Shown here piece after piece: positions 43,801-51,295 of a stretch of 64,000 nucleotides of DNA. Source of the DNA: Symsagittifera roscoffensis (Eukaryota; Xenacoelomorpha; Acoela; Convolutidae). The DNA lies in NCBI RefSeq assembly GCF_963678635.1, contig NC_087064.1, positions 19,950,509 to 20,014,508 on the forward strand. The letters run 5' to 3'. Both the position numbers and the translations under genes were made by a program. The notes under the pieces are model-generated. The model saw only the letters and a program-made list of their open reading frames with translations, ran no database searches and was not told where the DNA came from. Position 1 is the first letter of the stretch. Every line of letters begins with the position of its first letter.

Positions 43801-44445
43801 AATAACTCATATAATAGATCGAACTATAACAGACAAAACAATAATTACCAAAACAGATCGCGAAATAATTCACAAAATCGACACTCAAGTTATAATAATC
43901 GTTATAGAAATTATTCCCAATCACCACACCGGAATAATAATCACTATAATAACTCTAATAATCGTCATAGAAGCAGTACACCTAAACATCAAAGACAAAT
44001 CAATCAAGTACAAGCTAACCCAGAAACAACATCAGACCCCCCAGGTATTGATGACACAGTTACTGATACGTTACAACTCAATCAAATAAATTGTACATCA
44101 TCAGATTCAGAAAGTGATACAGAAAACACTCTTTCTATCAATATGATAAAAGTCGAAAATGACTATGAATCTGTCATATATGAACAACCTTTTCCATCAC
44201 ACATATATGAAAATCAATCAGAATTTCTTCAAAATTATTACACCCATAAATTCCACACCAACAACGCAAGAAACAAATGCAAAAAATACTACAGAACAAC
44301 CCAATCAAAATGTCAAAACAAAATGCTTGAATACAAACCACATCTACCAAAATATACAAAAAGCACAACCCAAAGAAAAAATCTGGACAATACCATTTCT
44401 CTTAGAAAGCCCAAGAAACAAAGAATTTCAACCACCAGACCTTGA
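40783..44445 (+). CDS. gag: gag polyprotein, 1220 aa
   Basis: The structural polyprotein that would form particles and bind the genomic RNA. It starts at an ATG inside the preceding ORF. Residues 1-260 are an unrecognised N-terminal domain. About 270-590 is Gln/Asn/Pro-rich and disordered. About 600-760 is the retrotransposon capsid-like core, beginning near FTGTDPEYSVEDYL and including ALIQTTLDGAAQKWF. A single CCHC zinc knuckle (CNYCRRYGHSISEC, spacing C-x2-C-x4-H-x4-C) lies near 840-855. It is followed by a long Arg/Asn/Ser/Tyr-rich tail of irregular RNNSYNRN-type repeats (about 920-1090). The length is two to three times that of common gypsy gags. It overlaps pol by 287 nt; pol is in the +1 frame relative to gag. 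Confidence 0.88.
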   Translation: MSSTHTPGDETPDDDEIFPFIVDADTDRGQHIFCQNLLVNLFEPGISPCKTEFPDVKIKRQIIDHYLKDICNITQQYGIYSIEFTSPNHNNRTYTIQTDDLDLEFSKVFSEYIKSIQYHNSQRANSIFTNEVFAIIYSYISILENEIPLTNVSPTETSKHLRVRHEITLLSSYLNIIKENFTKDDVSQHTKHDLQKILAWFIIDYFTHNIDLIAQARKNFRPQNSNDDTAITEQSDYVWDPEWSHPAFISFPQSISSQAIGTISYIRDYVRVIPLTIDATPLNYNTFLPDTQNNSLNSTVIHNENLNGTRNLTQQDIQTPSHFINEEIVHTTTTQQSISPIRPNLTTPRNTNPSQTQVTLQSTVKPSVAPKYSHMDYQTYRPMTIPSKTRKTFTRNNFADHNYNYTHTSKTNYQPQRNFNQYTKPRNWDNPTAQYNSKNFQPNPPQDRSENYPFFQQNKNKKQTSYQMDYLSSDDDFLQPDIFAQNTQEYRRQGIQKTCTNHRNFSPQTIDAQHQQPIQQQNPINTQSFQPIQQQNPMTAHSYQPSQMQNEIPLPYYLQQHEITRNQLSNFSQMPNAAESLQMTMNPYLMGGSSITSNKPLMVFTGTDPEYSVEDYLNAVTANLILNIGPEPINTPLHQNWIHRRTALIQTTLDGAAQKWFSVLPLEIKSNWKRFTQEFSKMFDSERNKQQQRVLCNEIRRLPNETIKQIAVRIETLVRKAYSLNTHDYKNTKMTEILMMTLTPQLRKIAIKKRASHPSSIREPDLDFRKLVDKLEQAEITMKLEETENLKLQYVNRIETTPTNINNIQESETDLVEKITEILNIYEKNPNFKGKPSFKKWCNYCRRYGHSISECRQKQQDSQNKPQKYKEPNKSFHQYMKKDQNLPNKTVYSNNSSGKPLPNNTNYTRNQSPYNSSYRGRSPERRNTNNSSQNHYNRPNSRNNYSRSNSNTQRFVSRSNSQPRNNYYPNNQSRNSSYNRNRNYSYNRNRSYSNNRNQNYPNNQSRNNSYNRSNYNRQNNNYQNRSRNNSQNRHSSYNNRYRNYSQSPHRNNNHYNNSNNRHRSSTPKHQRQINQVQANPETTSDPPGIDDTVTDTLQLNQINCTSSDSESDTENTLSINMIKVENDYESVIYEQPFPSHIYENQSEFLQNYYTHKFHTNNARNKCKKYYRTTQSKCQNKMLEYKPHLPKYTKSTTQRKNLDNTISLRKPKKQRISTTRP

Positions 44446-47400
44446 AATAGATTTTTTAATTGATTCAGGAGCAGAATCAAACATAATAAACATTCCCACA
44501 TGGAATGAAATAAAAACTTTACATCCAAAGCTAACACCTCTTGAAACCTCCAGTAAGCTAGCAACAGCACAAGGATCAACATTGATAAACTACGGAAAAA
44601 TCCAATTATTTCTCCTCCCTACCAGAACAATGGAGCAAAGTAAAATTCTAAATAAGCCATTTAAACAAATATTCCATATCACTGATATTAAATATAATAT
44701 CATTGGAATACCATTTATTTCGAAGTATATACCAACAATTAACATCCTAAATAGTAAAATATTAATCAAAGATAAATATACAAAAACAAAAGAAACATCC
44801 TTAACATTTTTTCAAAGATTAAATAAACAACCACCATTCTTTTCAAAATTCTATCCGATATTTAACCAACAAAGAAAACACCTGAAACCACTATCAGGAA
44901 ACATCTATAATTTTTCAATCAAACAAGTTCACCAATATGATAAAGAACAAAACAAACAAAAATTTTATATGTCAGATTTTGAATTCAAACCTATTCATAA
45001 ATTTTTCAAAATCACAATCTCTTCAATAAAATATTTGAAAAATTCGAATTCAGATATTATTTCCTTACATGTTTATAACAACACACCTTACCAAGTAACA
45101 TTACCTTTAGGACTTTTAGGATATTGTGAAACCAACGCTACAATATCACCAATACACGAAAAAGCCTATCGCGTAAATAATATACTCCAATTACTAGATA
45201 TTTGCCAATCTACAATTCTTAATGAAGAATTATCTATAAATAATATAATAAGTAACGAAAACAGAAATACGGATTATTTCACAAAAACTCCATATTTCAA
45301 ACCTACATTCAACATAAGTAACTACACAGAGGACCAACAGAAATTTTTAACAATGTTTAATTTCCAACATTCACAAATAACACAAGTCGAATTCGAAAAG
45401 TTAGCCAAACAGCTAATTGAATATTCATCAGTCTATGCAACATCAAAATTCGATGTTGGAAAAATCAGTTCATCACTACATCTCCCATTAAAACCAGACG
45501 CAGTTTTCAAAAAACAGAGAGCAAGTAAAGTACCAATTCACTTACATGATAAAGTAAACAGATTACTCGATATTTTAGAACAGTACAATATTATATCACC
45601 AGTTAATAAAGAAGAACAACCAAAAGGCAACACATTCATCAACCCCGTTATCATTCTAGCTAAAGGAGAATCATTAAAAATCGTTCTCGACGCTAGATAC
45701 CTCAATTCACTCATAGATGAATCAAAATGCAATTGGCCCATCGAACCAATACAAGTTATTTTAACAAAAATAAATGGCAAATACTTCACAACCGCCGATA
45801 TGAATAGTGCATACAATCAAATGCCACTAGATGAACAATCACGACGTTTAACACAATTTGTTATCGGAAACCAACAATATGAATTTAACCGCTTATTCTA
45901 TGGAATATCCATAGGACCAGCAGCATTTTCAGCTTTTATGAGCAAAATTTTTAGACCACTAATACTCAAGAAAAACGCAATCACCTATCTAGACGATGTT
46001 TTTATGCAATCACAAACAAAAGACGAAATGTTCAAAGTTTTAGAAAAATATCACCAAATACTTCAGAACGAAAATCTGAAGGCCGCCCCCGATAAATCAC
46101 ACTTCTTTTTGACAAGAGTTAAATTCTTAGGACATAATATAGAAAGAAAAACAATCACTCCATTGAAATCACGCATTGACGCTATTCAAAAACTTCAACC
46201 ACCAACAAATAAAAAGAAAATCCAAGAATTTCTTGGAATGTTAAACTTTTTAAGTAAATATGTTTATAAAATGCAATTATATCTACGACCATTTTACAAC
46301 ATCCTTAGACAACAAAATAATTTTGAATGGAATACAGAACATCAAGCACGATTCGAAGAAATAAAGAAACTTTTAACTGAACAAATTTCAAACACAATTC
46401 CAGACCCTGATCAACCATTTTATGCAATGTGCGATGCTTCGAACTTTGGCATCGGTGCAGCACTATTACAATCACATAATGGTACAAATAAAATGAACCT
46501 CATATCAGCAAATTCTCGATTATTCACTCAAGCAGAGCTACGACTCTCAACTCTAATGAGAGAATGTACAGCCATAATATATACACTGACAGAATATGAA
46601 TTTCTGATACTTGGATCAAAACATCCAACAGTTCTATTCACAGACCATAAACCAATCATCTTTCTCTTTACACAAAAATCTAACCCAAACCACCGAGTTT
46701 ACAGATTTCAACTAATTCTAATGAAATTTCCAAACTTACATATAGTTTGGACTGCAGGAAAAAATCTTGCATTACCAGACACCTTAAGTCGAAATACACC
46801 ACCTGAATTACTTACACGAAAAACAACAGTTGAAATACCCAAAAACATAAAATTCTACCTTGCAGAAAACGAAACATCACCCCGATTAGAATGCAAATAT
46901 GCAGTTAAAACTGATATTGAACAATCACAAATAAATAATTTACAACATTTCCCACTTTATTTAGATTGTCAAAATAATCATTATGAAGTTGATTTACTTG
47001 GAACATCAACTTTCAAACCAATCCCATATTCTCAATGGATAAAAAATAACACCCAACAAAAACGAACAAAACAACACCCGCCTAAGAAAGACCATTTTCC
47101 ACTAATTGAAAAAGAAGATTTAACTGATAAAATAAATTTATCAGGACCACAAACAAATGATTCAAAATACACAATAAATCAAGTTTTTGACCTTCACGAC
47201 CCACTTGATACAATACCCTTATCTAAATTCGAAATTGAAAACATTTTTCTCCCTCCAACAGAAACAATTACAATTTCAACACTAAAACAATACCAGAATC
47301 TTGACCCAATAATTCGACAACTAAAATCATGGCACAAATATAAAACTAAACCTAACAAAGCAGATTCAACCATACTAGGCAACAAGACACTCCTCCGATA

Positions 47401-48397
47401 TTTTCGCAAATTTAATTACACAACAATTAATGAAACTACAGACCTTTTAGAATACAACTTAAACGAATCCATAGTCCCCTGTCTTCCTTTAAGTATGATT
47501 CTCATCGCTTTTAATATTTCACATACACAAAATATTAAAGGACACTCTGGATCAGAAAAAACATATTCAAATTTTATACAAAATTTTTACTTCCCAAATG
47601 CACCAATCTGGATAAAAGTACTATGCAATGATTGTATAATATGTCAGCTAAATAAACCTTACCCAAATCAAAAACAAATAGCACAAAAACAAGATTTTAA
47701 AGGACAAAGTTTGTACTTTAATCATCGTATCTCATTTGATACTAAAGGACCAATTTCACCCTCATCAGAAGGAAACTCCTACATTATGGTAATTGTTGAC
47801 GCATTTACACATTATGTAGCACTTAACCCAGTACCACATTGTAACGCTTATTACGCTTACACAACACTCTATGAACACTGGATAGCAAAATTCGGACTAC
47901 CAGAAATTTTAGTTACAGACAATGGTACAGAATTCATAAATAATGAAATAATAACACTATGTCATTTATACAACATTAAACACAAACCACGTACATCTCA
48001 TGCACCTTGGACAAACGGCTTAGTCGAAGGTATGAACCGTTCACTACAAGAATATCTTAGATGTATCATCAACGGAAATGATACAAAATATACCGAATGG
48101 TCAGCAGATGTAAAATTATTTCCCTTAGCATATAACTCACAAATTACGACAACACTAGGAATGTCACCATACGAAATGGTTTTTAACCAAAAGCCACGCA
48201 AACCAATAATGTTTACAGCAAATTCCCATAAAAACGCACAAGGTTATTGTAAACCAAATAAAGATTCAATTTGTTATAACCTACCTTTACATACACACGA
48301 TGAAGATCATTTTCATCACCCACAAATTCTTAAATTAGCCTCCGGTACACACACCGAATGGATTTTAAATAGAGATAAGAAACACAATGAAATTTAA
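44159..48397 (+). CDS. pol: pol polyprotein: protease, reverse transcriptase, RNase H, integrase
   Basis: The replication enzymes of the element. LIDSGAESN near residue 100 is the retropepsin active site. RT spans about 430-720, with KIVLDARYLN, the catalytic YLDD near 609 and FLGHNIERKTITP. RNase H begins at FYAMCDASNFGIGAAL (about 752) and includes FTDHKP. Integrase has a zinc-binding region (GHSGSEKTY ... CNDCIIC, about 1127-1165), then Asp in SFDTKGPI (about 1192), Asp in VTDNGTEF (about 1253) and Glu in GLVEGMNRS (about 1289). The frame stops at TAA 48395-48397, just before the integrase C-terminal domain, which continues in the same frame downstream. The start may be the ATG at 44159 or a +1 shift within the gag overlap. 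Confidence 0.9.
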   Translation: MTMNLSYMNNLFHHTYMKINQNFFKIITPINSTPTTQETNAKNTTEQPNQNVKTKCLNTNHIYQNIQKAQPKEKIWTIPFLLESPRNKEFQPPDLEIDFLIDSGAESNIINIPTWNEIKTLHPKLTPLETSSKLATAQGSTLINYGKIQLFLLPTRTMEQSKILNKPFKQIFHITDIKYNIIGIPFISKYIPTINILNSKILIKDKYTKTKETSLTFFQRLNKQPPFFSKFYPIFNQQRKHLKPLSGNIYNFSIKQVHQYDKEQNKQKFYMSDFEFKPIHKFFKITISSIKYLKNSNSDIISLHVYNNTPYQVTLPLGLLGYCETNATISPIHEKAYRVNNILQLLDICQSTILNEELSINNIISNENRNTDYFTKTPYFKPTFNISNYTEDQQKFLTMFNFQHSQITQVEFEKLAKQLIEYSSVYATSKFDVGKISSSLHLPLKPDAVFKKQRASKVPIHLHDKVNRLLDILEQYNIISPVNKEEQPKGNTFINPVIILAKGESLKIVLDARYLNSLIDESKCNWPIEPIQVILTKINGKYFTTADMNSAYNQMPLDEQSRRLTQFVIGNQQYEFNRLFYGISIGPAAFSAFMSKIFRPLILKKNAITYLDDVFMQSQTKDEMFKVLEKYHQILQNENLKAAPDKSHFFLTRVKFLGHNIERKTITPLKSRIDAIQKLQPPTNKKKIQEFLGMLNFLSKYVYKMQLYLRPFYNILRQQNNFEWNTEHQARFEEIKKLLTEQISNTIPDPDQPFYAMCDASNFGIGAALLQSHNGTNKMNLISANSRLFTQAELRLSTLMRECTAIIYTLTEYEFLILGSKHPTVLFTDHKPIIFLFTQKSNPNHRVYRFQLILMKFPNLHIVWTAGKNLALPDTLSRNTPPELLTRKTTVEIPKNIKFYLAENETSPRLECKYAVKTDIEQSQINNLQHFPLYLDCQNNHYEVDLLGTSTFKPIPYSQWIKNNTQQKRTKQHPPKKDHFPLIEKEDLTDKINLSGPQTNDSKYTINQVFDLHDPLDTIPLSKFEIENIFLPPTETITISTLKQYQNLDPIIRQLKSWHKYKTKPNKADSTILGNKTLLRYFRKFNYTTINETTDLLEYNLNESIVPCLPLSMILIAFNISHTQNIKGHSGSEKTYSNFIQNFYFPNAPIWIKVLCNDCIICQLNKPYPNQKQIAQKQDFKGQSLYFNHRISFDTKGPISPSSEGNSYIMVIVDAFTHYVALNPVPHCNAYYAYTTLYEHWIAKFGLPEILVTDNGTEFINNEIITLCHLYNIKHKPRTSHAPWTNGLVEGMNRSLQEYLRCIINGNDTKYTEWSADVKLFPLAYNSQITTTLGMSPYEMVFNQKPRKPIMFTANSHKNAQGYCKPNKDSICYNLPLHTHDEDHFHHPQILKLASGTHTEWILNRDKKHNEI

Positions 48398-49000
48398 CAA
48401 AAAATAACGAAAAAGTTATTACAAAGACAAAACATAAATGAACAAATCAATTCTTGTTTTACACCAGCTTCCGATTTAAAAATTGGAACATTTGTTTTAA
48501 TACCTAATTTTAATACTCAAAAAGGAATTTCTAAAAAATTACAACCCCTTCGAAAAGGACCATACCAAATAATTGCAAAACCCACTGATGTCACATATAA
48601 AATTACCGACTCAAACAAAAAAGAAATCGTTCAACATCGAAACAACCTATTACCTTATTACCCAAAAGAATACGCACTCCGCGAATTAACCCAATTATAT
48701 TCTTTCACAGGATTAAAAATCATTCAAAATGAACCACATCTGAAAAACACAGAATAAAATGATAACCCCACCGAAAATCAAAACACAAAACCAACCGCCA
48801 CCAAAAACAATACACAAAACCATAAAGAATCTCCAAAACAAAGAAAAAATAGAAAAATGACAGAACAAATAATACCCCAAGAAGAAATAGACAAATCTGA
48901 ACATAGAAAAACAACAAGACTCCGAAATCAACCACGTAAAAACTACAAAATGTTCATCCCCCAATCTAAAATATTAAAGAAAGTAGAATTTAAAAAGTAA
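48398..49000 (+). pseudogene. pol: pol C-terminal continuation after in-frame TAA
   Basis: In the same frame as pol, the sequence after TAA stays open to TAA 48755-48757. It encodes a segment like the integrase C-terminal GPY/F domain (LRKGPYQIIAK near 48560, then VQHRNNLLPYY). After that second TAA the same frame remains open to 48998-49000, encoding a basic tail with RKTTRLRNQPRK, similar to tails of gypsy integrases. Either pol is broken here by nonsense changes or the TAA is read through. The sequence alone cannot decide. Confidence 0.65.
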
Positions 49001-49600
49001 TTTTAAGATTTTATACTTCACAATCTTGAAACCTCCGTAACATTTTTCATTTCAATTTTTCAAAATAACATGCTCACAAGTACGCAATAATTCTAGTTCA
49101 AAATAGACCAATAGGATTCATCCAATCCGCCACTTTCTCTAACTCAAACTAAGATCAATTAGACGAATAATCTAGAACTCCAGGCACATCTCTAACTATA
49201 ACTTTACAACCTCCAGGTCAAAAATAAGCAAATCACTCCAACTTGACAGCTAAAATAAATATCACCATAATACCGTACCCCTCCCTTATCTAATAACCCA
49301 AAGATCAACAATATTTCCCCAACTCAGACCACGAATACCCCCAAAACAAATTTGATAACTTAGCCTAAAGTAACAAAATGAAGATTTTAATTAGCCTAAA
49401 GTATAAAAATCTCACCATACCCCGGATCATTTGACAAACAAAAATAAAGAAAAAGACGACCTCCCAGTCACCATGAAAATTGCCCCCAACAATTTTTTAC
49501 AAAACTCAACCCACTTGTCAAAAAACTAATAAATAATTCGACCACACTAGAAAATCGCCTCAAACAGCAAAAAATATTCGACCAAGAGATCATTTCTTAA
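49001..49600 (+). other. non-coding spacer between pol and the 3' gene block
   Basis: About 600 bp, A- and C-rich, with all three forward frames broken by stops. It contains 'cctccaggtcaaaa' and 'gacctcccagtcacc' but no recognised element. A subgenomic start or splice acceptor for the 3' genes may lie here. Confidence 0.45.
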
Positions 49601-49831
49601 ATGCTCTTCTCTCAAACAGTTGCTCAAATACTTATAAATTTTAAACATTTTTTTTCAATACTTGAAGCCTTTATAATATTTCTTTTTGATATACTTGAAT
49701 ATTTTCTAATAATCCTAATCATTTTTTGTAACATTTTTTTAATTTTCTACACTATACTCGAACTATTCCTCCAACTTTCCAAAACCCTTGAATATATCCA
49801 CAGGTACGATTTTAACAACTTGTCTAAATGA
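49601..49831 (+). CDS. small hydrophobic membrane protein 1, 76 aa
   Basis: ATG to TGA. Residues about 12-60 are almost entirely Ile, Leu, Phe with few polar residues (FLIILIIFCNIFLIFYTIL), so at least one and probably two membrane spans. The short C-terminus is polar (SKTLEYIHRYDFNNLSK). Its TGA overlaps the ATG of the next frame (ATGA at 49828-49831), which suggests coupled termination and restart. It resembles small viroporin-like proteins in type only; no family is recognised. Confidence 0.5.
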   Translation: MLFSQTVAQILINFKHFFSILEAFIIFLFDILEYFLIILIIFCNIFLIFYTILELFLQLSKTLEYIHRYDFNNLSK

Positions 49832-50016
49832 TACGAACAATTTTCAGTAGAACTGATATTTTTTTATTGTTTGTAATTTTCATAGCATTCTTATCATCCC
49901 TCATTTTGACAATATGTAAAAGTATAAAGAAAGCAATCCTCACATTTGCCCTAGCAACAATCCTTCTAATTCTTTTTTTGGAAGAATATTATAATAAACA
50001 CAAAATTTCTCACTAA
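49828..50016 (+). CDS. small hydrophobic membrane protein 2, 62 aa
   Basis: Begins at the ATGA overlap with the preceding frame. Two hydrophobic segments (about residues 11-30, IFLLFVIFIAFLSSLILTIC, and 36-50, ILTFALATILLILFL) are separated by a Lys-rich turn (KSIKK), typical of a hairpin two-pass membrane protein. The tail is polar. Function unknown. The tight spacing suggests it is made together with protein 1. Confidence 0.5.
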   Translation: MIRTIFSRTDIFLLFVIFIAFLSSLILTICKSIKKAILTFALATILLILFLEEYYNKHKISH

Positions 50017-50024
50017 AGTAATAA

Positions 50025-51158
50025 TTCAAAAAACTATCAAAAATTGCTACCCAACAGTCACAGAATCAGTCTTCACCGACATCATCCCAAGATAACCAAA
50101 CACCACCTTCAACTACTCAAAATCCTCAAACATCTACAGGAATTTCTTTTCAAGACAATCCATACACTTTTGAAGAACGACATGCTCGTTTATCAGAACC
50201 ACTAGAACCAGTTCAACGACAAGCACCTTTAAGCGAACCAACATATAACCTATATCCAACACTACCACAAGAACTAAGTAGAATAAAAAATTCTAGTCAA
50301 AACCAAAATACAGTCGAAATAAATAGACAAATTATACATCCTCGACGAAACAGAAATTTTCAAACTCCCCGAGTTCATTTTGATATACCTCAATCCCCAT
50401 CACAAAACACTCCAGAAAACCCCATTGGTATATTACCAGAAACCCCTACGCTTCTTTCACAACGTAGCACCTCAAGCCTACCATCAGATTACTTAGGTTC
50501 AACACCAACATCTGAGCAAATACGTGAAAATCCCTTTAACCCCCCAAACCAGGCATCACGATTTCCATATTGGACTACACATTCATTTACACAAGGTGAA
50601 CCAAATTTAGTCAATGACCCCATAGATATTTCTACGGATACAACAACATCCTCATCACTACCAGAAACATTATCACTACCATCAACACCATCAATAAGCC
50701 AGTTTTCACCACCACCCTTTAACTTAAATTTTCCAAATAATCTCGACGCCAGATATCAAGAACAATCATCAATAAATATTCCTTTAAGATTAGATTGGAA
50801 TACATTCACAGCACCTCCACCATTATTTGGACAACATCAAGAAAGTAACCGCCTTCATAACTGGGCACTTAATAGATTACAATATCGCCAAGATATTCAC
50901 AACGATATCCGTGATCACAATATTCAAATACTCCAACAAAACAGTTTACAATTAAAGTTTGAAATCACAGTTAAGTTAAATAACATTACCCAACATCCCT
51001 ACCCATTAAATCCACCTAACATAACAGCTCAATCACTACCACCACCGTTTATAACTACTGAAGTAATATATAAATACGACAGATATACCAAAAACACAAT
51101 TGGTTACATTACATTTTATAACCCATACTCAGGATTATCATACACATGTATATTCTAA
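50025..51158 (+). CDS. ATG-less 377-codon ORF, Pro/Ser/Thr-rich, unknown
   Basis: This frame is open from the codon after TAA 50022-50024 to TAA 51156-51158 without a single ATG. It must start by splicing onto an upstream exon, by a frameshift, or at a non-AUG codon. The first ~270 residues are Pro/Ser/Thr/Gln-rich and look disordered (SSLPETLSLPSTPSISQFSP). The last ~100 look folded (HNWALNRLQYRQDIHND, LKFEITVKLNNITQ). The style resembles the 599-aa protein encoded after env, which also has a long Pro/Ser/Thr-rich leader before a folded part. No family recognised. Its end overlaps the signal-peptide ORF by 13 nt. Confidence 0.6.
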   Translation, partial: FKKLSKIATQQSQNQSSPTSSQDNQTPPSTTQNPQTSTGISFQDNPYTFEERHARLSEPLEPVQRQAPLSEPTYNLYPTLPQELSRIKNSSQNQNTVEINRQIIHPRRNRNFQTPRVHFDIPQSPSQNTPENPIGILPETPTLLSQRSTSSLPSDYLGSTPTSEQIRENPFNPPNQASRFPYWTTHSFTQGEPNLVNDPIDISTDTTTSSSLPETLSLPSTPSISQFSPPPFNLNFPNNLDARYQEQSSINIPLRLDWNTFTAPPPLFGQHQESNRLHNWALNRLQYRQDIHNDIRDHNIQILQQNSLQLKFEITVKLNNITQHPYPLNPPNITAQSLPPPFITTEVIYKYDRYTKNTIGYITFYNPYSGLSYTCIF

Positions 51159-51295
51159 AATTATTAATTTTTCTCCAACTCCTTTTTCTAGTAATCTCAA
51201 ATCAAAACATAAACCCTTCCCCTCGTACAGGACCACAAGATTTATTAGTAACACATTACGATTGTGAAGAAAATGAACAAAAAAACACTACATAA
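51146..51295 (+). CDS. env: signal-peptide ORF preceding env (frame-shifted env start)
   Basis: ATG to TAA, 49 codons. It encodes a strong signal peptide (YILKLLIFLQLLFLVISNQ) and then a short segment with THYDCEEN. That segment looks like the mature N-terminus of the glycoprotein in the next frame. The two frames overlap at 51264-51295, around a run of seven A at 51279-51285. One gained or lost base there would explain the split. A programmed shift or a sequence error are alternatives. Confidence 0.6.
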   Translation: MYILKLLIFLQLLFLVISNQNINPSPRTGPQDLLVTHYDCEENEQKNTT

